Shown here in pieces: positions 43,350-50,226 of a DNA stretch of 50,226 bases. The notes beneath the pieces were generated by a model, which was not told the DNA's origin, made no database searches, and saw nothing but the letters and a program-made list of their open reading frames with translations. How positions within the stretch are numbered: the first letter of the stretch is position 1; the number at the start of each line of letters is the position of its first letter. The position numbers were made by a program, and so were the translations under genes. This DNA is from Clostridium tyrobutyricum DSM 2637 = ATCC 25755 = JCM 11008 (GTDB taxonomy: Bacteria > Bacillota > Clostridia > Clostridiales > Clostridiaceae): contig NZ_APMH01000015.1 of the NCBI RefSeq assembly GCF_000359585.1, positions 1-50,226 of the forward strand, read 5' to 3'.

Positions 43350-45425
43350 TTGGAAGATAGCAAAATTAAGGGAAAGTTTAGATTAAAAGCAAATAAAGAT
43401 GTATTAATGCCATTAGTAGTAATAATGGTAGTTTTCATGATAATAATTCCACTGCCAGCAGCAGTACTGGATGTACTTATAGCATCCAATATAACACTAT
43501 CCATAGTTATTATACTTTTAACTATGTTTACTACTGAAATACTTGAATTTTCCATATTTCCTACATTGCTTTTAATAACTACATTATTTAGATTGGCACT
43601 TAATATTTCATCTACGAGACTTATACTTAGAGATGGATACGCCGGAGAGGTTATAAATGCATTTGGAAGCTTTGTAGTAGGTGGAAATTATATGGTAGGT
43701 ATAATTATATTTTTAATTATAGTTATTATACAGTTTATTGTAATAACAAATGGTGCAGGAAGAGTTGCCGAGGTTTCGGCAAGATTTACTCTAGATGCAA
43801 TGCCAGGCAAGCAGATGAGTATAGATGCAGATTTGAACTCAGGATTGATAGATGAAAGGGGAGCTAAAAACAGGAGAGAGAAACTGCAGAGAGAGGCAGA
43901 TTTTTATGGAGCCATGGATGGTGCCTCAAAATTTGTAAAGGGTGATGCAATAGCATCGCTTATAATTGTAGTTATAAATATAATTGCTGGAATTATAATG
44001 GGAATAGTTGTTTTGGGTATGGGTGCTTCAGATGCCGCCCAGACTTATACAAAACTTACTATAGGTGATGGACTTGTATCTCAAATACCGGCGCTTCTCA
44101 TATCTACAGCTTCAGGTATACTTGTTACACGTTCCGGAGACAATGAAAATTTTGGTACTATAGCTATAAAACAATTAACCGGTTTTCCGAAAGTGATAGC
44201 TATTGCAGCTGCAGTTTTACTATTTTTGGCTATAATACCCGGACTTCCACATATAGCATTTATAATACTGTCTGCACTTTGCATGACAGCTGCATATCTT
44301 CTATATAAAGATGAAATGCAGCACAATATACAACAGAGTCAGGTAAAGCAGCAGGAAATGACTGAAATAGAGAATAAAGAACCTGAAAATGTAATGAATT
44401 TGATATCTGTAGAACCAATGGAAATTGAAATAGGTTACGGGCTTATTCCACTTGCAGATGAGAGCTCAGGAGGAGATTTGCTTCAAAGAATAACTTCAGT
44501 CAGAAGACAATGTGCTATAGAGATGGGTATAGTAGTACAACCTATAAGAATAAGGGATAATCTTCAGCTTAAGACCAATGAATATGTTATAAAGATAAGA
44601 GGAACTGTGGTTGCCAAGGGGGAACTAATGCCAAATATGTTATTGTGTATGGATCCTACAAATGGAGAAAATAGTATATCAGGGATAAGTACAGTAGAGC
44701 CATCTTTTGGATTGCCAGCTACATGGATAAACAAGGATCAGAGGGAAGAGGCTGAGATAAAGGGGCTTACAGTTGTAGATCCTACTACAGTTATGGTTAC
44801 ACACTTAACTGAAACTATTAAAAATCATTCTTATGAAATGATAGGTAGACAGGAAGTAAAAATGATTTTAGATTCTGTTAAAGAAAAGTATCCTACCGTT
44901 GTAGAGGAACTTATACCTGATCTTCTTACCATAGGAGAAGTTCAAAAGGTACTGCAAAACCTTTTAAGAGAAAGAGTTTCCATAAAGGATATGGTAACAA
45001 TTCTAGAATCACTTGCAGATAATTCGAGAAATACAAAAGATATAGAACTTTTGACGGAGTATGTTAGATTTGCTCTTGGAAGGAGTATATGCAATTCTCT
45101 AATTGATGAAAACAACTCAATTACTGTAGTTACACTTTCACTTGATTTGGAAGAATTGGTTGCAAATAATATACAAAAGTCCATGCAAGGTTCATTTCCG
45201 GCCATAGATCCGGATACTACCAGCAAAATATTGAATTCACTAAAATCAACTTTGGATTCAGTTTATTTTAATGATAATCAACCTGTAATTTTAGTATCTC
45301 CTAAAATAAGAGCTGCATTTAGAAAGCTAATTGAAATGGTATTTCCTTCTGTAAATGTACTTTCATTAAACGAAATACCTAATGATGTGGAGATAAAAAC
45401 CGAAGGGGTTGTTTCAATAAAATGA
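43350..45425 (+). CDS. flhA: Flagellar export apparatus protein FlhA
   Basis: A 691-residue protein forming the nonameric export ring. The N-terminal half (about 1-320) has eight membrane spans with conserved RLALNISSTRLIL, NGAGRVAEVSARFTLDAMPGKQMSIDADLNSGL and the FHIPEP-like region. The cytoplasmic half (about 350-691) binds chaperone-substrate complexes and includes GYGLIPLADESSGGDLLQRI and LPATWI. TTG 43350 lies after GGGGTGAT. Its stop overlaps the flhF ATG by 4 bp. Confidence 0.97.
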   Translation: MEDSKIKGKFRLKANKDVLMPLVVIMVVFMIIIPLPAAVLDVLIASNITLSIVIILLTMFTTEILEFSIFPTLLLITTLFRLALNISSTRLILRDGYAGEVINAFGSFVVGGNYMVGIIIFLIIVIIQFIVITNGAGRVAEVSARFTLDAMPGKQMSIDADLNSGLIDERGAKNRREKLQREADFYGAMDGASKFVKGDAIASLIIVVINIIAGIIMGIVVLGMGASDAAQTYTKLTIGDGLVSQIPALLISTASGILVTRSGDNENFGTIAIKQLTGFPKVIAIAAAVLLFLAIIPGLPHIAFIILSALCMTAAYLLYKDEMQHNIQQSQVKQQEMTEIENKEPENVMNLISVEPMEIEIGYGLIPLADESSGGDLLQRITSVRRQCAIEMGIVVQPIRIRDNLQLKTNEYVIKIRGTVVAKGELMPNMLLCMDPTNGENSISGISTVEPSFGLPATWINKDQREEAEIKGLTVVDPTTVMVTHLTETIKNHSYEMIGRQEVKMILDSVKEKYPTVVEELIPDLLTIGEVQKVLQNLLRERVSIKDMVTILESLADNSRNTKDIELLTEYVRFALGRSICNSLIDENNSITVVTLSLDLEELVANNIQKSMQGSFPAIDPDTTSKILNSLKSTLDSVYFNDNQPVILVSPKIRAAFRKLIEMVFPSVNVLSLNEIPNDVEIKTEGVVSIK

Positions 45426-46519
45426 TTGTGAGAAAATATAAAGCTAGAAATATGCATGAAGCCATTTTAAAAATAAGACGTGAACTTGGAAAGGATGCTG
45501 TTATAATAAGCCAGAGGAAGATAAGAAAGGGTGGACTTTTAGGACTTTTTTCACAGAAGATATTTGAGGTTACAGTAACAGCAGACAATTCAGATACAAG
45601 AGATATAAATGATTATGATACCACCGAAAGTATTGAAGCATTTAAAAAGGCAGTAAAGCATAAAACACATGATCTGGAACGTATAAATAATGAGGATATA
45701 ATAAAAGAAGTAAAAGATATGAGAAATATGTTAAATAATGTAATGCAAAACTCAATAGGTATAGGAAAAAGCAAACTTCAACTAAAATTGGAAAACAGTG
45801 ATTTAAATACATCTGTAATTAACAATATAATGCGGGAAATGAGTACAATAACAGGAGATTTGGAGGATAGGGAAAAGCTCAGACTTGTAGTACAAAATAT
45901 GATTAGAGTAGATCATAGAAAGCTTGATAAAACAGTAGTTTTAGTCGGACCAACAGGTGTTGGAAAGACTACTACTATTGCAAAGCTTGCAGGGAAAATG
46001 GCACTTGTTGAAAATAAAAAAGTTGGACTTATAACTATTGATACTTATAGAATAGGTGCTGTTGAACAATTGAGAACTTATGCAGATATAATAAATATAC
46101 CTTTTAAAGTAGTACTTAATGTTAAAGATATGGAGAAGGCCATTGAGAGCATGGAAGATTGCGATGTTATTTTAGTAGATACAACAGGGAGAAGTAGTAA
46201 AAATAAAATGCAGATATCAGAATTGAGAACATTTATTAATAAATTAAATACAGATAATATCCATCTTGTAATAAGTTGTACTACTAAGAACAGTGATATA
46301 GATGTAATAGTAAATGGATACAAGCAATTAAATTATAATAATGTAATAATAACTAAACTTGATGAAACCTGTACATATGGTTCCATACTAAATATTGAAA
46401 ATTCGTCCAGCAAGCCTATTAGTTTTGTTACTACAGGACAAAACGTGCCAGAAGATATTAAGTGTATGGATTCAGATGAACTTACAAAGCTTGTACTAGG
46501 AGAGGATATAATATGCTAG
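45422..46519 (+). CDS. flhF: Flagellar placement GTPase FlhF
   Basis: A 365-residue SRP-type GTPase that sets flagellum number and place. A basic N-terminal B domain (RKYKARNMHEAILKIRRELG) precedes the N and G domains: P-loop VLVGPTGVGKTTTIAKLAGKMA, G2/insertion DTYRIGAVEQLRTYADI, DxxG as VDTTGRSSKN, and TKLDET. The ATG overlaps the flhA stop (ATGA) and its end overlaps flhG by 7 bp. Confidence 0.96.
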   Translation: MIVRKYKARNMHEAILKIRRELGKDAVIISQRKIRKGGLLGLFSQKIFEVTVTADNSDTRDINDYDTTESIEAFKKAVKHKTHDLERINNEDIIKEVKDMRNMLNNVMQNSIGIGKSKLQLKLENSDLNTSVINNIMREMSTITGDLEDREKLRLVVQNMIRVDHRKLDKTVVLVGPTGVGKTTTIAKLAGKMALVENKKVGLITIDTYRIGAVEQLRTYADIINIPFKVVLNVKDMEKAIESMEDCDVILVDTTGRSSKNKMQISELRTFINKLNTDNIHLVISCTTKNSDIDVIVNGYKQLNYNNVIITKLDETCTYGSILNIENSSSKPISFVTTGQNVPEDIKCMDSDELTKLVLGEDIIC

Positions 46520-47385
46520 ATCAGGCTGAGCAATTAAGAAAACTTGTAAAAAAAAGTGAAAAAAATTATGAAACAAATAATCAGAAAAGACCTGTCATAC
46601 TTACAATTACTTCTGGAAAAGGAGGTGTAGGTAAAAGTAATTTTGTAGTGAATACAGCTATATGCCTCCAGAAGATGAATAAAAAGGTTCTTATATTTGA
46701 TGCAGATATAGGAATGGGAAATGATGATGTACTTATGGGATTTTTACCTAAATACAGTGTATATGATATAATATTTAAAGGTAAAAATATTGAAGATGTT
46801 GTTATAGAAGGACCATTTGGAATAAAATTACTTCCAGGTGGAACGGGAATATCAAAATTAAATGAAATTACAGAGGAGCAAAGAGATAATTTTATTAAAA
46901 TGTTATCTAAATTGGAGGATATTGATTATATAATAATGGATACTGGTGCTGGAATAAATAAGAGTGTCTTGGGATTCATAACTTGCTGTGACTATCTATT
47001 TGTAGTTACAACACCTGAACCTACAGCTATTACAGATGCCTATAGTTTAATAAAAGTTGTAGATTATTTTAAAATTAAAAATTCAGCCAGTATTATTATA
47101 AATAAAGTATTCGACAATATAGAGGGAGAGAAAGTTTTCAATAAATTTAATGCTGCAGTAAATAGATTTTTAAGTATAAATTTAAATTATCTTGGATGTA
47201 TATCAGAAGATAGAAAGTTAGTACAAGCAGTTAAAAATCAAGTACCAGTAGTAATAAATTTTCCTAGTTCAGCAGCATCAGAAGATATAAGAAATATAGT
47301 ACAAAAATTACTTGGAGTAAAAAGTATAAAAAAAGATAGTGGAATTCAGCAATTATTTAAAAGAATTTTTGATATTTTTTCATAA
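46513..47385 (+). CDS. flhG: MinD-like ATPase FlhG (YlxH)
   Basis: A 290-residue ParA/MinD-family ATPase, antagonist of FlhF. The deviant Walker A is TSGKGGVGKSNF, switch motifs are DADIGMGNDDVLMG and IIMDTGAGINKSVLGF, and a C-terminal membrane-targeting helix is plausible (IQQLFKRIFDIF). An N-terminal helix (QAEQLRKLVKKSE) matches the DQAxxLR motif that stimulates FlhF. It overlaps flhF by 7 bp. Confidence 0.95.
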   Translation: MLDQAEQLRKLVKKSEKNYETNNQKRPVILTITSGKGGVGKSNFVVNTAICLQKMNKKVLIFDADIGMGNDDVLMGFLPKYSVYDIIFKGKNIEDVVIEGPFGIKLLPGGTGISKLNEITEEQRDNFIKMLSKLEDIDYIIMDTGAGINKSVLGFITCCDYLFVVTTPEPTAITDAYSLIKVVDYFKIKNSASIIINKVFDNIEGEKVFNKFNAAVNRFLSINLNYLGCISEDRKLVQAVKNQVPVVINFPSSAASEDIRNIVQKLLGVKSIKKDSGIQQLFKRIFDIFS

Positions 47386-47398
47386 GGAGAAGATTTAT

Positions 47399-48049
47399 AT
47401 GCCCTCTAATATTGAGTTTGAAGTAAACAGCAGAATTGAGATAGAAATGGAAGATGAATATTATAAAAGCAATATTCAAGATGTGGGAAATGATTGTATT
47501 GGTATAAGTATTCCAGTTAACAATGGAACATATTTGCCACTTCATAAAGGTGACAAGATAAAATGTATATATTTTGATAATAATCAAATGTACACTTTTA
47601 ATACAGTAGTTGTTTCAAGAAAAATAGATAGAATATTTATAGTAGTAATCAAAAAACCTACCGAGGTAAGGGAATATCAGAGACGAAATTTTGTAAGAGT
47701 ACCATTTACCAAAGAAATTTTATACTCTGTAATTACTGATGATAATCAAATAAATTTCTTAAATGCTACCTCGCTTAATATAAGTGGTGGAGGAATGAAA
47801 TTAGCTATTGATGCCAAATTTGGTCATAAAATAACATATGGTTGTGAACTTATAATTATTATACCTGTTGATGATAAGAATATAACTTTAAAGGGGAAAA
47901 TAGTTAGAATAAGTAATAATAAAGAAAATAAAAAACTTATATGCGGAATATCTTTTGTTGATGTGGATAAAAATACTAGAGAAAAAATAATAGAATTGGT
48001 TTTTGAAATTATGAGAGAACAGATAAGAAAAGGAGTAAAGGGGGAGTAG
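47399..48049 (+). CDS. PilZ-domain cyclic-di-GMP receptor, YcgR-like
   Basis: A 216-residue soluble protein with an N-terminal YcgR-like beta domain (about 1-95) and a C-terminal PilZ domain. The c-di-GMP binding motifs are complete: RxxxR in YQRRNFVRVPF and (D/N)xSxxG as NISGGGM. It should slow or alter motor function when c-di-GMP is high. ATG 47399 has AAGGAGA (47384-47390) in good position; an upstream frame extension overlapping flhG from 47339 has no site. Position between flhG and fliA is usual in clostridia. The GGDEF-EAL enzyme at the window's left end is a candidate source or sink of its ligand. Confidence 0.92.
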   Translation: MPSNIEFEVNSRIEIEMEDEYYKSNIQDVGNDCIGISIPVNNGTYLPLHKGDKIKCIYFDNNQMYTFNTVVVSRKIDRIFIVVIKKPTEVREYQRRNFVRVPFTKEILYSVITDDNQINFLNATSLNISGGGMKLAIDAKFGHKITYGCELIIIIPVDDKNITLKGKIVRISNNKENKKLICGISFVDVDKNTREKIIELVFEIMREQIRKGVKGE

Positions 48050-48051
48050 CA

Positions 48052-48780
48052 ATGGCAGTACCAATTAAATCTGATGTAAAAGAAGAGATGGTAAAGAGAT
48101 ATCTTCCTCTTGTAAAATATATTGCTTCTAGAGTTATAATAGGAAAAACCAAATATATTGAATATGAAGATTTGGTTAGCTACGGTATAGTAGGACTTAT
48201 GGATGCTATAAATAAATTTGATGAAAGCCGTGGTATGAAATTTTCTACCTATGCTTCTATTCGAATAAAGGGATCCATGATAGATGAACTTAGAAAGAAT
48301 AGTCCTATTCCAAAAGGAGCTATAGATAAGCTTAACAGATATAATAGGGCGATAGAGTTACTTCAGACAGAATTGGGACGAGAGCCTACCAATGATGAAA
48401 TATGCAAAAAATTAGATATATCTATTAAAAACATAGTTGAAATAGAAAATTATATTAATTATATATCAGTAGTATCCCTTGAAAATTTAATATTTTCAGA
48501 AGATGATAATATTCCTATTATAGGTACGATACAGGACAATAAAAGTCCAAGCCCTGAAAGAAGTCTGGAAAAAAAAGAACAGTTGGAATATTTGACCAGG
48601 GCACTTGAAATATTAAATGAAAAAGACAATTTGGTTCTTACACTTTATTATTATGAAGGACTTACATTAAAGAAGATAGGAAAGATTTTAAATGTATCTG
48701 AATCGAGAGTATGTCAACTGCACAGCAGGGCTATAATACATCTTAGAAAAGCCATGTTAAAGTTAAAATATGAAATCTAG
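48052..48780 (+). CDS. fliA: Flagellar RNA polymerase sigma factor (FliA/SigD)
   Basis: A 242-residue sigma-28 with region 2 (LVKYIASRVIIG...YEDLVSYGIVGLMDAINKFDESRGMKFSTYASIRIKGSMIDELRKN), region 3 (RYNRAIELLQTELGREPTNDEI) and region 4 helix-turn-helix (GLTLKKIGKILNVSESRVCQLHSRAI). It directs late flagellar and chemotaxis genes. It starts 2 bp after the PilZ gene; AAAGGGGGAG is the ribosome site. No anti-sigma flgM is seen in the window. Confidence 0.97.
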   Translation: MAVPIKSDVKEEMVKRYLPLVKYIASRVIIGKTKYIEYEDLVSYGIVGLMDAINKFDESRGMKFSTYASIRIKGSMIDELRKNSPIPKGAIDKLNRYNRAIELLQTELGREPTNDEICKKLDISIKNIVEIENYINYISVVSLENLIFSEDDNIPIIGTIQDNKSPSPERSLEKKEQLEYLTRALEILNEKDNLVLTLYYYEGLTLKKIGKILNVSESRVCQLHSRAIIHLRKAMLKLKYEI

Positions 48781-48795
48781 GGGTGGAATCCTGTA

Positions 48796-49200
48796 ATGGA
48801 ATCAATTATACTATTTATAATAGGAATATTACTTATAGTTTTTAATGCCAAAAGTATATTTAAAGAAAAAAATTCTTTTCAAAACAAACTTAATGAAAGC
48901 AGTGGCTCTATTAAAGATTTTGATGTGGAAATAGGCAATCTCAGACATGAATTTGCAGAGACAATTTTTGAACTTCAGAAACAGATAGAGAAAAATGATA
49001 ATGAAGTTAAAGATAATTATAATATGGAGAAAAGTGAATCAAGTGAGGAAATATCTAAATTCGAAAATTATAATAATGTTAAAATAGATGAAATAAAGGA
49101 AATGTTGGATGATAATATGTCAATAGATGAAATATCGGAGAGTACTGGAATAGGCAAGGGGGAATTGCTATTAATAGAGGAACTATACATAAAACAATAA
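48796..49200 (+). CDS. Small membrane-anchored coiled-coil protein in the flagellar operon
   Basis: A 134-residue protein with a single N-terminal membrane span (IILFIIGILLIVFNAKSI), then a cytoplasmic charged coiled coil (about 30-100) and a C-terminal helix-turn-helix-like tail (LDDNMSIDEISESTGIGKGEL). Similar small proteins of the DUF6115 kind lie between fliA and flgF/G in clostridia; function unknown. ATG 48796 follows GGGGTGG. The last 30 bp overlap the likely start of the next gene. Confidence 0.75.
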   Translation: MESIILFIIGILLIVFNAKSIFKEKNSFQNKLNESSGSIKDFDVEIGNLRHEFAETIFELQKQIEKNDNEVKDNYNMEKSESSEEISKFENYNNVKIDEIKEMLDDNMSIDEISESTGIGKGELLLIEELYIKQ

Positions 49201-49412
49201 AAAAAATTATAGCAATTCTTGAATTGTTAAGTGATAGAAAAGTCCTTCTGGGAATTGGAATTGGAATCATAATTGCAACTTCTGTAATGCTTGAATCAAA
49301 AATCAGATATACAATGAGTAAAAATCAAATAGAGCAAAAAGCAAGGTCTATGGGAATGCAATATCCAGAAGAAATAAAGGTTATTGATAATCAGAATGGA
49401 GGAAAAAGATGA
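49170..49412 (+). CDS. Small single-span protein in the flagellar operon, likely ATT start
   Basis: From ATT 49170 the frame gives 80 residues: a basic N-terminus (NRGTIHKTIKKIIAILE), one membrane span (VLLGIGIGIIIATSVML) and a polar tail with ARSMGMQYPEEIKVI. Its stop overlaps the next gene's ATG (ATGA). The only canonical start is TTG 49224, which lacks a ribosome site and would cut the basic N-terminus. ATT 49170 is 7 nt after AAGGGGG (49156-49162), within the end of the preceding gene. Start choice is uncertain; function not recognised. Confidence 0.55.
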   Translation: MNRGTIHKTIKKIIAILELLSDRKVLLGIGIGIIIATSVMLESKIRYTMSKNQIEQKARSMGMQYPEEIKVIDNQNGGKR

Positions 49413-50188
49413 TTAGAAGTTTTTATTCAGCAGTATCAGGCATGATAACCCAGGAAGCCAAACAGGATGTTATAACAAACAATCTTGCAAATGCAAACAC
49501 AGTAGGATTTAAACAGGATGATCTTGCAGTAGGTGATTTTGGTGATATGCTCCTGCAAAATTACGATAAGATAGTTAATGGAAAAAATGCAAGAAATGTA
49601 ATAGGGAGTATAAGCCTTGGAAGTAGAGTAAATGGAGTAAATACTGAATTTAGCCAGGGCAGCATAAAGCAGACCGATATAGCTACAGATTTTGCTATTG
49701 AAGGCAGAGGCTTTTTTACAGTATCAAGACAAGAAGGTAATGCAAATAATACATATTATACTAGAGATGGTCATTTTCATATAAATATCAATGGGACTCT
49801 TGTAGATGACAGTGGCGATACCGTACTTGCAAGGGATATACAGACAGGGGCTTTAGGAGCTATAAATGTTGGAAATGGAAAATTACAGTGTGACTCGCAG
49901 GGAAATATAAGTATAGATGGAATCCCAAGGTATAAATTATATACAGTAGACTTTAATGACTATAATAATTTAACAAAGACGGGGGACAACTTGTATAGAG
50001 GAACAACAGGTGCCCGGGAAATTAATGCAAATGTAAAACAAAACTTTCTTGAAAGTTCAAATGTAAATGTAGTTAATACCATGGCAAATATGATTACTAC
50101 AATGAGAACTTTTGAAACAAACCAAAAGGCCGTTCAATCTATAGATGAGTCTTTGGACAAACTTATAAATCAGGTTGGAAGAGTTTAA
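49409..50188 (+). CDS. Flagellar rod protein of the FlgF/FlgG family
   Basis: A 259-residue axial rod protein. The N-terminal motif is FYSAVSGMITQEAKQDVITNNLANANTVGFKQDD and the C-terminal motif NFLESSNVNVVNTMANMITTMRTFETNQKAVQSID. The middle part FAIEGRGFFTVSR is typical of FlgF/FlgG. Clostridial operons usually carry two such genes in a row; being the first, this is more likely the FlgF-like one, and the second would lie past the window end. ATG 49409 overlaps the upstream stop. GGAGG (49399-49403) is the ribosome site. The last 38 bases of the window hold no further gene. Confidence 0.9.
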   Translation: MIRSFYSAVSGMITQEAKQDVITNNLANANTVGFKQDDLAVGDFGDMLLQNYDKIVNGKNARNVIGSISLGSRVNGVNTEFSQGSIKQTDIATDFAIEGRGFFTVSRQEGNANNTYYTRDGHFHININGTLVDDSGDTVLARDIQTGALGAINVGNGKLQCDSQGNISIDGIPRYKLYTVDFNDYNNLTKTGDNLYRGTTGAREINANVKQNFLESSNVNVVNTMANMITTMRTFETNQKAVQSIDESLDKLINQVGRV

Positions 50189-50226
50189 ATAATTTATTTT
50201 AGACCAGCTAGTAAAAGTCAATAGAA

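Noticed and set aside
1-50226. CRISPR arrays, tRNA/rRNA genes, complete insertion sequences or prophage
   Set aside because: No regular spaced repeats, clover-leaf or rRNA signatures, transposase or phage structural genes were found when reading through the window.

Overview
The window is AT-rich, low-GC Firmicute DNA. The flagellar layout (FliR and FlhB fused in one protein, flhF-flhG-PilZ-fliA following flhA), the frequent TTG starts, strong AGGAGG ribosome sites and several clostridial families point to a Clostridium, plausibly of the C. ljungdahlii / C. kluyveri / C. tyrobutyricum kind. The species is an inference. No tRNA, rRNA, CRISPR array, transposase or complete insertion sequence was seen.

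Left part (1-8.2 kb): a secreted coiled-coil/3D-domain cell-wall protein; a leftward pair made of a PAS-GGDEF-EAL cyclic-di-GMP enzyme and a PAS hybrid histidine kinase; a prepilin peptidase; and a DUF255/YyaL-type thioredoxin-domain protein whose reading frame is split by an 18-nt in-frame insertion carrying two TAG codons just before its CxxC motif.

Middle part (8.3-28 kb): a mosaic of housekeeping genes and decaying genes. Intact units are an M28 lipoprotein peptidase (apparently with an ATT start), glcT-ptsG with its RNA antiterminator/terminator leader, a DUF3867-like gene, a leftward module (secreted protein, ABC ATPase, permease, histidine kinase, response regulator), an HMA2-like protein, a GreA paralogue, a chemoreceptor, a LytTR response regulator, dUTPase, a metallo-beta-lactamase-fold hydrolase, a glyoxalase-fold protein, a TPP riboswitch with thiC, and a short SSB. 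Broken genes are a coiled-coil protein, a small membrane protein with an LWWA-like C-terminus, the N-terminus of a probable metal P-type ATPase, a 46-codon stub of a LytS-type kinase, and an MFS carrier with internal deletions.

Right part (28-50.2 kb): a small unknown gene and a divergent flagellin, then one long co-directional flagellar operon: flgB-flgC-fliE-fliF-fliG-fliH-fliI-fliJ-fliK-flgD-flgE-flbD-fliL-fliO-fliP-fliQ-fliR/flhB-flhA-flhF-flhG-PilZ gene-fliA-two small membrane-protein genes-flgF/G. It covers rod, MS ring, switch, export apparatus, hook, placement GTPases, a c-di-GMP receptor and the flagellar sigma factor. motA/motB, often between flbD and fliL in relatives, are absent there. 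The GGDEF-EAL enzyme at the left edge and the PilZ protein at the right are two ends of a possible c-di-GMP control of motility.

The most interesting signals are the stop-interrupted DUF255 gene with matching TCT codons on both sides of the gap, three CTAAAC repeats at exact 11-bp spacing in front of the secreted-protein/ABC/two-component module, two genes with good ribosome sites but only ATT starts, and the concentration of deletion remnants between 19 and 24 kb.
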